Assembly (NCBI GenBank): GCA_022865555.1
Contig: JALHTD010000395.1
Location: 1-10,284, forward strand
Source of the DNA: Thermoanaerobaculaceae bacterium
GTDB taxonomy: Bacteria; Acidobacteriota; Thermoanaerobaculia; Thermoanaerobaculales; Thermoanaerobaculaceae
Direction of reading: 5' to 3'
Length of the DNA stretch: 10,284 bases
Below the pieces are notes generated by a model, which saw only the letters and a list, made by a program, of their open reading frames with translations, was not told the DNA's origin and ran no database searches. Shown here piece by piece: positions 1-7,967 of this stretch (its first letter is position 1; each line of letters begins with the position of its first letter). Both the position numbers and the translations under genes were made by a program.

Positions 1-118
1 CCAGCACCTCAAGCGCCCGGTTGCGGCTCATGGTGGGGTCATGGTGCCATAGAGCGGCCAAAAGGTGTACGCCGGAGCGTGCACCCTTGAGCAGGGCCCG
101 CGCCTCGTGTATACTCAC
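1..118 (-). CDS. Possible 5' end of an unrecognised gene running off the left edge
   Basis: On the minus strand one frame stays open from a GTG at 118 to the window edge and reads SIHEARALLKGARSGVHLL followed by AALWHHDPTMSRNRALEVL. This looks like two or more amphipathic helices. The second part has the spacing of a HEAT- or TPR-like helix pair (LL-AL---DP----RALEVL), but one partial repeat is too little to assign a family. An internal ATG at 31 (MSRNRALEVL) is another possible start. Neither start has a clear Shine-Dalgarno sequence. If the GTG at 118 is right, the coding start lies inside the divergent rpmE promoter, which is uncommon and lowers confidence. The frame could also be open by chance in GC-rich DNA. 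Confidence 0.3.
   Translation of the reverse strand, partial: MSIHEARALLKGARSGVHLLAALWHHDPTMSRNRALEVL
87..115 (+). promoter_or_regulatory. Sigma70-type promoter for rpmE
   Basis: TTGAGC (87-92) and TATACT (110-115) are separated by exactly 17 bases. They match the consensus at four of six and five of six positions. Transcription would start near 122, giving a short leader of about 33 bases before the rpmE ATG at 155. No other comparable promoter lies between here and the gene. Confidence 0.65.
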
Positions 119-121
119 GCG

Positions 122-138
122 CCCCCATTGGTTGGGGG
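122..138 (+). promoter_or_regulatory. Leader hairpin before rpmE
   Basis: CCCCCA (122-127) can pair with TGGGGG (133-138) around a five-base loop. It would sit at the very 5' end of the rpmE transcript, just before the Shine-Dalgarno GGAGG (145-149). It could stabilise the mRNA or take part in autoregulation, but no function is shown by the sequence alone. Confidence 0.3.
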
Positions 139-154
139 GTGTTCGGAGGTTCGC

Positions 155-364
155 ATGAAGGCAGCAATTCACCCCGCGTACCAGGAGGTCGAGGTCCACT
201 GCGCCTGTGGGAACACCTTCAAGACGCGCTCCACGAAGAAGGAGATCCGCCTGGAGATCTGCTCTGCGTGTCACCCCTTGTTTACCGGCAAGCAGAAGCT
301 GATCGACTCCGCCGGCATGGTGGAGCGTTTTCGGCGCCGGTACGAGAAGAGCGAGAAGGCCTGA
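155..364 (+). CDS. rpmE: 50S ribosomal protein L31 (zinc-binding form)
   Basis: This is L31, a small protein of the large ribosomal subunit that sits at the bridge to the 30S head. The protein is 69 residues, the usual length. It carries the zinc-binding cysteines of the C+ form: Cys16-x-Cys18 and Cys36-x-x-Cys39. The N-terminus (MKAAIHPAYQEVEVHCACGN) and the segment CSACHPLFTGKQKLIDSAGM are characteristic of the family. The ATG at 155 is chosen because GGAGG (145-149) lies five bases upstream; the frame is open further upstream to 65 but that part does not resemble L31. The gene has its own promoter and is closed by a strong terminator, so it is probably transcribed largely as a single-gene unit. 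Because it uses zinc, paralogue switching with a zinc-free L31 under zinc starvation is possible elsewhere in the genome. Confidence 0.96.
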   Translation: MKAAIHPAYQEVEVHCACGNTFKTRSTKKEIRLEICSACHPLFTGKQKLIDSAGMVERFRRRYEKSEKA

Positions 365-391
365 AGGCCAGACGACGCGAAACACCGATCG

Positions 392-426
392 GCCGGGGGA
401 GCGCTTCCCCCGGCTGCTTCTTTTCT
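392..426 (+). terminator. Intrinsic terminator after rpmE
   Basis: A perfect nine-base-pair stem (GCCGGGGGA at 392-400 with TCCCCCGGC at 406-414) closes a five-base loop and is followed by a T-rich run, CTTCTTTTCT (417-426). This is a classic Rho-independent terminator. It lies 28 bases after the rpmE stop and 55 bases before prfA, so it should separate or attenuate transcription between the two. Confidence 0.88.
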
Positions 427-446
427 GTCCCGGCGCACGATTCCGC

Positions 447-475
447 TTGCCGGAACCGTCTGTGAAAGGTAGACT
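447..475 (+). promoter_or_regulatory. Candidate promoter for the prfA-prmC operon
   Basis: TTGCCG (447-452) and TAGACT (470-475) lie 17 bases apart, each matching four of six consensus positions. Being placed right after the rpmE terminator fits a need for new initiation. Transcription would begin at or close to the prfA GTG at 482, so the transcript could be nearly leaderless. The match is moderate and may be chance. Confidence 0.35.
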
Positions 476-481
476 TGCGAC

Positions 482-1570
482 GTGAACGGCATGCTGCAAA
501 GGCTCGACGAGGTGACCCGCCGCTGGCACGAAATGAAGACCGAGCAGGCCAGCCCGGACGTGCTCGCCGACCGCAAGCGCCTGCTGGAGGTCTCGAAGAA
601 GCTCGCCGAGATCGAGCCGGTGGTCGAGGCCTATCAGGCGTACCGCCGCATCCTCGAGGAGGAGAAGGGTGCCCGCGAGCTGCTTGGCGGGGAGAGCGAA
701 CCCGAGCTACGGGCGCTGGCCGAGGAGGAGGTGCGGCACCTCTCGGCCGAGCTCGCCGAACGCGAGAAGGCCCTCAAGCTCCTCCTGCTTCCCACCGACC
801 CCAACGACCGCCGCAACGTGGTCCTGGAAGTGCGGGCCGGCACCGGCGGCGAGGAGGCCGCTCTGTTCGCCGCCGAGTTGCTGCGGATGTACACCCGCTA
901 CGCCGAGGGCCGGCGGTGGCGCGTCAACGTGACTGATCTGTCCGAGGCCGGCATGGGCGGGGTGAAGGAAGCGGTGGCGCTCATCGAGGGCGACGGCGCG
1001 TACTCCCGCCTGAAGTTCGAGTCGGGGGTGCACCGGGTGCAGCGCGTCCCCACCACCGAGGCGTCGGGCCGCATCCACACCTCGGCGGCCACGGTCGCGG
1101 TGATGCCCGAGGCCGAGGAGATCGAAATCGAGATCGACTCCAAGGACCTGCGCATCGACACCTTCTGCTCCTCCGGAAAGGGTGGCCAGTCGGTGAACAC
1201 GACGTACTCCGCGGTGCGGATCACCCACCTTCCCACCAGCCTCGCGGTGTCGTGCCAGAACGAGCGCTCGCAGCTCCAGAACCGTGCACAGGCGATGCGG
1301 ATCCTGAAGGCGCGTCTGTACGAGATGGCCCGGGCCGAGCAGCAGGCCAAGGTGTCCGCCGAGCGGCGCTCGATGGTGGGCAGCGGCGACCGTTCGGAGA
1401 AGATCCGCACCTACAACTTCCCCCAGTCGCGCGTGACCGACCACCGCATCGGCCTCACCGTGCACCGCCTGCAGGAGATCCTTAATGGCGAGCTGGACCT
1501 CCTCCTCGATCCCCTGATCGCCCACTTCCAGGCCGAGCGGCTCGAACGCGAACTGGCCTCCACCGGATGA
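482..1570 (+). CDS. prfA: Peptide chain release factor 1
   Basis: RF1 recognises UAA and UAG stop codons in the ribosomal A site and triggers hydrolysis of the finished peptide from tRNA. The protein has 362 residues, normal for RF1. The catalytic GGQ loop is at residues 234-236 within SSGKGGQSVN. The stop-codon recognition tripeptide is PTT at 190-192 (context RVPTTEASGRIHTS), a form of the RF1 P-x-T motif and not the SPF of RF2, which settles RF1 over RF2. The N-terminal third is the helical domain 1. The GTG at 482 is chosen because AAAGG (465-469) lies upstream at a usable distance; an ATG at 491 is the alternative and would cost three residues. The stop overlaps the next gene's start by four bases (ATGA). 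prmC, whose product methylates the GGQ glutamine, is two genes downstream in the same operon. Confidence 0.97.
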   Translation: MNGMLQRLDEVTRRWHEMKTEQASPDVLADRKRLLEVSKKLAEIEPVVEAYQAYRRILEEEKGARELLGGESEPELRALAEEEVRHLSAELAEREKALKLLLLPTDPNDRRNVVLEVRAGTGGEEAALFAAELLRMYTRYAEGRRWRVNVTDLSEAGMGGVKEAVALIEGDGAYSRLKFESGVHRVQRVPTTEASGRIHTSAATVAVMPEAEEIEIEIDSKDLRIDTFCSSGKGGQSVNTTYSAVRITHLPTSLAVSCQNERSQLQNRAQAMRILKARLYEMARAEQQAKVSAERRSMVGSGDRSEKIRTYNFPQSRVTDHRIGLTVHRLQEILNGELDLLLDPLIAHFQAERLERELASTG

Positions 1571-2001
1571 GCCTCTTCAAGCGCCCGCTCGGCCGTCCGA
1601 GGGTGCTCAGCGAGGTGAGCTTTGCGCTCGGGGCGGCCGTGGTCATGGGCGGCGCAGGCGCCCTGGTGGCGCTGGCGACCCCGCCGCTGCGCCCCGTCCC
1701 CTGGGCATCGCCTCCCGTGCGTCTGTTGCTGCACGCCGCCGTCGGGTTCGGCCTGTGGTGGTGGGGCGGCCTGATGTGGAGCATCGGACTCGCCTTCCAC
1801 GCGCGGCGGTTCCAGCCGCCTCCGCCGCTCGCCGCGCTGATGCGGGCGACCTGGCTCGCCGCAGCGTTGTTCGCCGCAATCACCCTGGCCGCTCACACCC
1901 TGGGGGCTTCTGCCCTCCTCAGCATCGGCGGCGGCGTGGTCACGTGCACCCTCGCGGCTCGCGCCATCGTGACAAACGCGGCCCGACGGCAGCAGCCATG
2001 A
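1567..2001 (+). CDS. Small integral membrane protein of unknown function
   Basis: I do not recognise this 144-residue protein. It has about four hydrophobic segments, near residues 17-37, 53-76, 90-110 and 113-133. The second contains a WWWGG run ending in MWSIGL. A basic N-terminus (KRPLGRPR) and a basic stretch HARRF after the second segment suggest orientation signals. No catalytic motif, cysteine pair or signal peptide is evident. It starts at an ATG overlapping the prfA stop and ends overlapping the prmC start, both as ATGA, so it is almost certainly translated together with its neighbours. The tight overlap at both ends and the coherent hydrophobic pattern make it a real gene. A link to translation termination is only suggested by position. 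Confidence 0.78.
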   Translation: MSLFKRPLGRPRVLSEVSFALGAAVVMGGAGALVALATPPLRPVPWASPPVRLLLHAAVGFGLWWWGGLMWSIGLAFHARRFQPPPPLAALMRATWLAAALFAAITLAAHTLGASALLSIGGGVVTCTLAARAIVTNAARRQQP

Positions 2002-2834
2002 CCGTCGCCGAGCTGCTTGCCCTGGGCGCCACCACGCTCGAAACCCGGGAAGGGCTTCCCAACCCGCACCGGGAGGCGCGGTGGCTGCTCGCCCGCGCCC
2101 TGGGTTGCGCCGAGGCGTGGGTGCTCGCGCACCCCGAGGAACGAGTGCCGGGCGCGGCGGCGGATGTCTACCGGGGTTGGCTCGCCCGCCGCGCCTCCGG
2201 GGAGCCGGCCCACTACATCGTCGGGTCCTGCCCCTTCTGGGGGCGCCAGTTCACGGTCACGCCGGCGGTCCTCATCCCCAGGCCGGAGACCGAGCTCGTC
2301 GTGGAGTGCGCTCTCACCCTCCCCCGCGGCGAGCGGCCCCGCATCCTCGACGTCGGGACCGGCTCCGGCTGTCTCGCGGTCACGCTCGCCCTCGAGATCC
2401 CGGGCAGCCGGGTCCTCGCCACGGACCTCTCCCTCGCGGCCGTGGACGTGGCGAGGGCGAACGCCTGCCGGCTGAGGGCAGGAGTGCGTTTCGCCGCGGG
2501 CGACCTCGCCACCCACCTGGGGGGAACCTTCGACGTCGTGGTCGCCAACCTCCCGTACGTGAGCAACGCGGACATCGTCGGACTACCCGTCGAGATCCTC
2601 CGATACGAGCCGCACCTGGCGCTCGCCGGGGGAGAGGACGGCACCGACCTGCTGGAGCTGCTGCTCGCGGACCTTCCCCGCCTGCTGGCCACGGGTGGGC
2701 ACGCGCTGCTGGAGATGGGGCCGTGGCAGCGTGCCAGGCTCGGGGACGTGACCACCGCGACGGGCCTTCTGGAGGTCCAGCGCGGCCTCGACCACGCCGG
2801 AATCGAGCGCGTGCTGGTCCTGCGCAAGGAGTGA
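1998..2834 (+). CDS. prmC: Release factor glutamine methyltransferase
   Basis: PrmC (HemK) transfers a methyl group from S-adenosylmethionine to the glutamine of the GGQ motif in RF1 and RF2, increasing termination efficiency. The protein has 278 residues, typical for the family. The N-terminal helical domain binds the release factor. It is followed by the conserved IPRPETE segment (residues 93-99), the SAM-binding motif LDVGTGSGC (117-125) and the acidic end of the next strand in ATDLS. The active-site tetrapeptide is NLPY (184-187), where most PrmC proteins have NPPY; the essential Asn and Tyr are kept. The ATG at 1998 overlaps the previous stop and gives the normal N-terminus MTVAELL. Co-occurrence with prfA in one operon supports the assignment. 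The 78 bases between its stop and the convergent permease gene show no clear intrinsic terminator. Confidence 0.95.
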   Translation: MTVAELLALGATTLETREGLPNPHREARWLLARALGCAEAWVLAHPEERVPGAAADVYRGWLARRASGEPAHYIVGSCPFWGRQFTVTPAVLIPRPETELVVECALTLPRGERPRILDVGTGSGCLAVTLALEIPGSRVLATDLSLAAVDVARANACRLRAGVRFAAGDLATHLGGTFDVVVANLPYVSNADIVGLPVEILRYEPHLALAGGEDGTDLLELLLADLPRLLATGGHALLEMGPWQRARLGDVTTATGLLEVQRGLDHAGIERVLVLRKE

Positions 2835-2912
2835 AGGCGGGTCGCGCCACGCCGACCTCGGAAAGCGGATAGATCCGTCGACCGCTCCGCACCCCCGGGG
2901 CTGCCTCCCTGG

Positions 2913-4235
2913 TCAGCCCTGCAACGCCTCGACCGGGGTGAGACGGGCTGCGGCCAGCGACGGGAACACCCCGGCGAACACCCCGACCGCCACCGCGAAG
3001 CCGACACCGAGAAGAAGGCCAAGTGGCGCGAGCGGCAGACCGGCTTCGAACGCGCCGGAAGCCAGCTGCGTGATCACCGCACCGACCATGCAGCCCACGG
3101 TGGCCCCGAGGATCGAGAGGGTGGTGGACTCCACCATGAACTGCAGCAGGATCGCGCGGTCGGAAGCGCCCATCGCCTTGCGCAGGCCGATCTCGTACAG
3201 GCGCTCGGCGAGGGAGATCTTGAGCACGGAGTAGATCCCGACGCCGCCGACGAGCAGGGAGATCCCGGCGATCGCGGCCAGCACGATCGTCCAGTTCCGC
3301 AGCATCACCCGAATCTCCTTCTCGGCCTTGAGGATCTCGTCAGCGATGTTTTCGACCTCGAAGTCGGAGATCCCGTGGTGCGAGCGGCGCACGAGGCGCT
3401 CGACCTCGGCCTTCACCAGATTCAGGTTCTCGGCGTCGGGGGTCTTGATCGAGAGGATCGTGATCCCTTGCCCCCCCTGCAGGTAGCTGCGGAACGCCGA
3501 GAGCGGGACCAGCACGCCGCTCATCTCGCGGCGGGTCCAGCCCGAGCTGGCCATCCGGTTGCCCATCCGCTTCTCCACGCCGATCACCTGGAAGAGCGCA
3601 TCGCCGATCCGCACCGGCCTGCCCAAAGGGTCGTCGGTCCCGAAGAGGCGCTCGGCAAGGTCGACACCCAGCACGGCCACCTTGCGCGACTCGAACTCGT
3701 CGGATTCCTCGAACCAGCGGCCCACGCTCACGTCGCGGTCGTGGACCTGCCCGTACGAGGGGGTGATGCCGTAGACGCGCACGCGGCGCTGCACCCCGCG
3801 GGCGCTCACGACCATGTTGGTGATCCGCACCGCGGCCACCGATTCGAGGGAGGTGGCGCCGCTACGCACCACGCCGAGGTCGGGTGCGGTCAGACCCCTC
3901 GAGTACGTGCGCTTGCGCAGCTCGATCGGGTCCTCGGGCTCGCGAGGCGAGACGAACATCACGCCGTCGAACCCGAGGCCCCGGATCCCCTCCCACACCA
4001 TGACCTTGACGCCGTCGATGAGCGTGACGTTGACGGTGACGGCCGCGGTGCCAAGCACGACCCCGATGAGCGTCAGGAAAGACCGCAGCTTGTGGGCCCA
4101 CAGCTCGGCCAGCGTCGTGCGGACGGCCTCCAGCGGGGCCGCGCCTCCGCCGTTGGCACCGATATCGGGCAGCCTCGCGGTTCCGAAGATCGGCGGCGCC
4201 TCGAGTGGAATCTCGGTGAGAGGTCGATCGTCCAC
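2913..4235 (-). CDS. MacB-type ABC transporter permease (second permease of the operon)
   Basis: This inner-membrane permease belongs to the MacB/FtsX superfamily, whose members transmit ATP-driven movements to the periplasm. The protein has about 440 residues. A roughly 50-residue cytoplasmic lead is followed by one transmembrane helix (about 51-73), a large periplasmic MacB core domain (about 75-305), and a C-terminal FtsX domain with three helices (about 310-333, 365-388, 400-425). The family motif ERLYEIGLRKAMGAS follows the second helix, and the end is RLTPVEALQG. The GTG at 4235 is preferred because GAGGCG lies six bases upstream. A GTG at 4247 overlapping the previous stop (GTGA) would add four residues. 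The open frame continues much further upstream to 5285, but that part is out of frame over the first permease and is not coding. It is the last gene of the transporter operon. Confidence 0.9.
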   Translation of the reverse strand: MDDRPLTEIPLEAPPIFGTARLPDIGANGGGAAPLEAVRTTLAELWAHKLRSFLTLIGVVLGTAAVTVNVTLIDGVKVMVWEGIRGLGFDGVMFVSPREPEDPIELRKRTYSRGLTAPDLGVVRSGATSLESVAAVRITNMVVSARGVQRRVRVYGITPSYGQVHDRDVSVGRWFEESDEFESRKVAVLGVDLAERLFGTDDPLGRPVRIGDALFQVIGVEKRMGNRMASSGWTRREMSGVLVPLSAFRSYLQGGQGITILSIKTPDAENLNLVKAEVERLVRRSHHGISDFEVENIADEILKAEKEIRVMLRNWTIVLAAIAGISLLVGGVGIYSVLKISLAERLYEIGLRKAMGASDRAILLQFMVESTTLSILGATVGCMVGAVITQLASGAFEAGLPLAPLGLLLGVGFAVAVGVFAGVFPSLAAARLTPVEALQG

Positions 4236-4243
4236 GGCTCGCC

Positions 4244-5476
4244 TCACTCGTAGCGGAGCGCCACGACCGGGTCGAGGCGCGCCGCCTTCACGGCCGGGTA
4301 CAGCCCGAAGATCACCGACACGCTCCCCGCGCACAGGCCCGCCGCCGCGATCATCGCCGGCGTGAGCACGGCGGTCTGGTCCAGCAGGTAGGCGATGCCG
4401 TGGACGAACCCGACCCCGACCCCCAGGCCGACCGCCCCGCCGAGGCCGGTGACGATGGCGCTCTCGACGAGGAACTGGACGAAGACGTGCCAGCCCTTGG
4501 CGCCCAGTGCCTTCCGCACCCCGACCTCGCGCATGCGCTCCGTGAACGACGCGAGCATGATGTTGGCCACTACGATGCCGCCCACCACGAGCGAGATGAT
4601 CCCGCACGCGAGGAAGGTGAAGTCGTACACCTTGCCCTGCTGGTTCATCTGCTGGATGCGGTCCTGCCTGTCGTACACCTGGAAGTCGTCGGCCCTGTGC
4701 CGATTGGTGAGCAGGCGCTGGAGCGCAGGGACCGACGCGTCGTGCGTCTTGACCGAGGCCAGACGCAGGCCGATCTCGTCGATCCGCCGGGACCCCGCCC
4801 CGACCACGCGCACCTGCATCGTTGTGACCGGCACCACGATGACCTCGTTCATCCACCCCAGCGCGTTGTAGCTGTCGGAGCGGTTCCAGTAGAACTCGCG
4901 GTAGCGCAGCACGCCCGCGACCCGGAACAGGTGGTCGCTGAGGCGCAGGTTCTGGCCGACCGGGTCCTCGCTTCCGAAGAACTCGCGCGCCCGGTCGGCG
5001 CCAAGCACGCACACCGTCCCGGCCGTCGCCACGTCGTCCTGCGAGACGAAGCGCCCGCGCTCGACCTGCAGCTCGTGCAGGTCCGCGTAGGCAGGCGCCA
5101 CGCCGGTGATGTAGTAGGACTTGGAGGCCCTGGCGCTGCGCACCAGGAGCGTGCGGCCGATCTTCGGCTCCACCAGGTCGAAGCCCGGTATCGAGGCGCG
5201 GACCGCCTCGACGTCGTCGAGGGTCAAGCCCCGGCTCGCCATCTCCCGCGCGGAGGACCTCACGTTTTCGACCGTCTTGGGCCACACCATGACCTTGAGC
5301 ACGCCGCCGGACTCGGTGTAGTAGCGCAACGATTGCTGCCGTTCCCCCGCCATTAGCCCCATCGTGCCCACCACCGAGGCGACCCCGAGCACGACCCCCA
5401 AGGTCTGCAGCGCGGTGCGCCCCGCGTGCGTGCGGACGTCGGCGAAGCCGTCGGCGATCACCTCGAGAAGGTTCAT
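4244..5476 (-). CDS. MacB-type ABC transporter permease (first permease of the operon)
   Basis: A 410-residue inner-membrane permease of the MacB/FtsX type. It begins with a short cytoplasmic segment (MNLLEVIADGFADVRTHAGR) and a first helix at about 21-45. A periplasmic MacB core domain spans about 50-280. The FtsX domain then has helices near 285-310, 335-360 and 372-392. The conserved ERMREVGVRKALGAKG follows the second helix, and the C-terminus ARLDPVVALRYE is typical. Like the next gene it has no fused ATPase, unlike true MacB. It starts three bases after the ATPase stop. Its sequence differs substantially from the downstream permease, so the two are likely to form a heterodimer served by the one ATPase. 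The substrate cannot be read from the sequence. Confidence 0.92.
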   Translation of the reverse strand: MNLLEVIADGFADVRTHAGRTALQTLGVVLGVASVVGTMGLMAGERQQSLRYYTESGGVLKVMVWPKTVENVRSSAREMASRGLTLDDVEAVRASIPGFDLVEPKIGRTLLVRSARASKSYYITGVAPAYADLHELQVERGRFVSQDDVATAGTVCVLGADRAREFFGSEDPVGQNLRLSDHLFRVAGVLRYREFYWNRSDSYNALGWMNEVIVVPVTTMQVRVVGAGSRRIDEIGLRLASVKTHDASVPALQRLLTNRHRADDFQVYDRQDRIQQMNQQGKVYDFTFLACGIISLVVGGIVVANIMLASFTERMREVGVRKALGAKGWHVFVQFLVESAIVTGLGGAVGLGVGVGFVHGIAYLLDQTAVLTPAMIAAAGLCAGSVSVIFGLYPAVKAARLDPVVALRYE

Positions 5477-5479
5477 ACG

Positions 5480-6171
<692 letters not shown>

Positions 6172-6175
<4 letters not shown>

Positions 6176-7437
6176 CGGTCCTCCTCCTTCTTCTTCGGCT
6201 TGGTCGGGTCCTCGAGTGCGACCTCCTCGCCCTCCTTGAGGCCAGCAACGATCTGAGTGTGGGACAGCGAGGAGAGACCGGACTCCACCTTGCGCTCCTC
6301 AAACTTCTGCTTCCAGGCGTCGCGCGGGTCGGGTGTGGCCTTGGGGTCGGCCTTGGGCGTCGCCTTGGCCTCGGCTTTCTCGCCCTTCGCGGTCGCCGCC
6401 TCGGCCACCGCCGTCTTCGCGCCCTTTGCCTCGCCCCCCTTGCCGGCCGGTGCCTTCTTCACATACACCACCTCGCCGTCCTCCCGGCGGAACACAGACT
6501 CCACCGGGACCGCGAGCACCTTCTCCGCCCTGTCCCCCTTGATCGTGACGTTGGCGGTCATGCCGGTCCGCAGCTCCTTGCCCTGGTTGTCGAGCGTGAC
6601 CTCGATGTCGAACACCTTGACCTGGTCCTGGAGGCGCGCGGCGGGCGCGATGCGTGAGACCTTCCCGGGGAAGCGCACCTTGGGGTACGCGTCCAGCGTC
6701 ACCGTGACCGGGGCGGCCATCCTGATCTTGCCGATGTCTACCTCCGAGACTCCCACCTTCACGATCATCTTCGAGAGGTCGGCAACCGTGCCGATCACAG
6801 TGCCGGCGTTGAACGAGCCTGCACCGGTCACCGCTTCCCCGTACTCCACGGCGCGCTTGATCACCACGCCGTCCATGGGCGACGTGATGTTGAGCAGCTG
6901 CTGCGGGTTGGTGGAGAGCGGGATCCCTGACGACTCGACGATGCCGGCCTTCTCGCGGGCGGCGGCGAGCGCCTCCTGGGAGGACTTGTAGCGCGTCTCG
7001 GCGGTGCGGAAGATGTCCTGCGAGAGCAGGCCCGCCTTGAGCAGCTCGAGCTTGGCCAGGTAGTCATTCTCGGCGTCGGAGAAATCGATCTCTTCCTGGT
7101 TCACGCTGCGGCGCACCGCCGCCAGAATCTGCGCTTGGTTCACGTCCGGCTCGATGGCGGCGAGGAGCTGGCCCTTTCGAACCGTGTCACCCTCGCGCAT
7201 GGGGAGCTCGGCGACCTTGCCCGAGAGAGCGGACTTCACGTCCACCTTGACCTCGGGCTCGACGGTCCCGATCTCCGTCACCTCCACCTGCACGTCGGCG
7301 ATGGCCACCTTTCCGAGCGGGGTCTCGTCCTTTGTCGGCGACGTCCCCTTGGAGCGTGAGGCGAGCGCCACCGTGGCACCCACGACCACCACGCCCAGCG
7401 CCCCGCCGATCAGCCACCGCTTCTTCTTTTTCGTCAT
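6172..7437 (-). CDS. Periplasmic membrane-fusion protein (MacA/HlyD family)
   Basis: This is the adaptor subunit that links an inner-membrane MacB-type transporter to an outer-membrane channel. The protein has 421 residues. A lysine-rich start (MTKKKKRW) precedes a transmembrane anchor at about 8-27; no lipobox is seen. Then come the first lipoyl half (about 65-97, SGKVAELPMREGDTVRKGQ), a helical hairpin (98-167), the second lipoyl half (183-205, ITSPMDGVVIKRAVEYGE), a beta-barrel (222-300) and the membrane-proximal domain (from 305). Residues 327-372 are an odd insert made almost only of Ala, Lys, Gly, Glu, Pro and Thr, splitting the membrane-proximal domain. The ATG at 7437 has GGAGG five bases upstream. 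It is the first gene of the four-gene operon and overlaps the ATPase start. The helical hairpin is short compared with TolC-docking adaptors that need long hairpins. Confidence 0.93.
6338..6373 (-). repeat. Three tandem 12-bp repeats inside the membrane-fusion gene
   Basis: Read on the plus strand the units are GCCTTGGGGTCG, GCCTTGGGCGTC and GCCTTGGCCTCG, back to back. They encode Lys-Ala-Asp-Pro / Lys-Ala-Thr-Pro-like tetrapeptides in the low-complexity linker of the membrane-fusion protein. The pattern fits growth of the linker by slippage. Confidence 0.7.
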
Positions 7438-7442
7438 GACCG

Positions 7443-7447
7443 CCTCC
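7443..7447 (-). promoter_or_regulatory. Ribosome binding site of the transporter operon
   Basis: GGAGG on the minus strand lies five bases before the ATG at 7437. It decides this start over the longer open frame that extends to 7581. The 94-base gap up to the ACT gene has no convincing promoter that I can see, although a promoter there or read-through from the M23/ACT genes is needed for expression. Confidence 0.75.
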
Positions 7448-7531
7448 GAAACTCGACACCCTGAGTACGCATACGGTACCCGCGGGGTTCTGCGTTGCCG
7501 GCCACACCAGGGAGCATGCCCAAGAATTCGG

Positions 7532-7954
7532 CTACGGCTCGGGGAGGAACCGCTCCAGGCGGGCCTGGCTGAGGGCGGCAAGCGCCCGGCCGAGGAGCTT
7601 GCCCGGCACCAGGAAGTGGTCGGTGTCGTGGCTGGCGAACACCATCACCGGCACGCCCACCTCCGCAAGCGTGCGGCTGGCCACCGCCAGCAGGCCGACC
7701 GTTCCCAGCGGCAGGACCGCCTCGATGGTGAAGGCGCGCCACCCCTCCGAGGCCCGCTCCACGAGCGAGCCGAGGCCCCGCACGAGCTCCTCGGGGGCCA
7801 GCAGGCTCACCTCATCGTGCCCCACGATCAGCGCCACCGGGGCGTCGGCGGTGGACAGGCGCGGGAGTGGGTCCGGAACCGCCAGCAGGCGCGCCACCGC
7901 GTACGTCTGCGGCCACAGGCGCAGACCCACCGGTGGCTTGTCGTGTGCATCCAT
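7532..7954 (-). CDS. ACT-domain protein (CASTOR/ACT_7-like)
   Basis: A 140-residue cytoplasmic protein resembling small bacterial proteins with tandem ACT-like folds of the ACT_7 group, which bind amino acids or similar ligands in some relatives. The first half (LRLWPQTYAVARL, then ALIVGHDEVSLLAPEE at about 41-56) matches the N-terminal part. The second half starts at GWRAFTIEAVLPLGTVGLLA (71-90) and continues with LAEVGVPVMVFASHDTDHFL (96-115), the usual core in which the TD-x-x-LV element is recognisable. The ATG at 7954 is chosen because the protein then begins just before the conserved region. The longer frame to 8029 would run into the M23 coding sequence. It lies 13 bases after the M23 stop and is probably co-transcribed with it. 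The ligand and role are unknown. Confidence 0.82.
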   Translation of the reverse strand: MDAHDKPPVGLRLWPQTYAVARLLAVPDPLPRLSTADAPVALIVGHDEVSLLAPEELVRGLGSLVERASEGWRAFTIEAVLPLGTVGLLAVASRTLAEVGVPVMVFASHDTDHFLVPGKLLGRALAALSQARLERFLPEP

Positions 7955-7967
7955 GAAGAGGCTGCTT

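Noticed and set aside
707..1525. 272-codon minus-strand frame
   Set aside because: Antisense shadow of prfA, whose GGQ and PxT motifs make the plus strand certain.
2835..2912. Bidirectional terminator between prmC and the permease gene
   Set aside because: Only a weak AGCGG/CCGCT pairing with no T-run on either side.
4248..5285. Upstream extension of the second permease frame on the minus strand (to give about 790 residues)
   Set aside because: This part overlaps the first permease in another frame and translates to Arg/Gly/Pro-rich sequence without domains; a good ribosome binding site exists at 4235.
3375..5356. Long plus-strand open frames (3375-4253 and 4400-5356)
   Set aside because: They lie antisense to the permease genes, are rich in His, Arg, Asp and Pro, and reflect third-position GC bias of the real genes.
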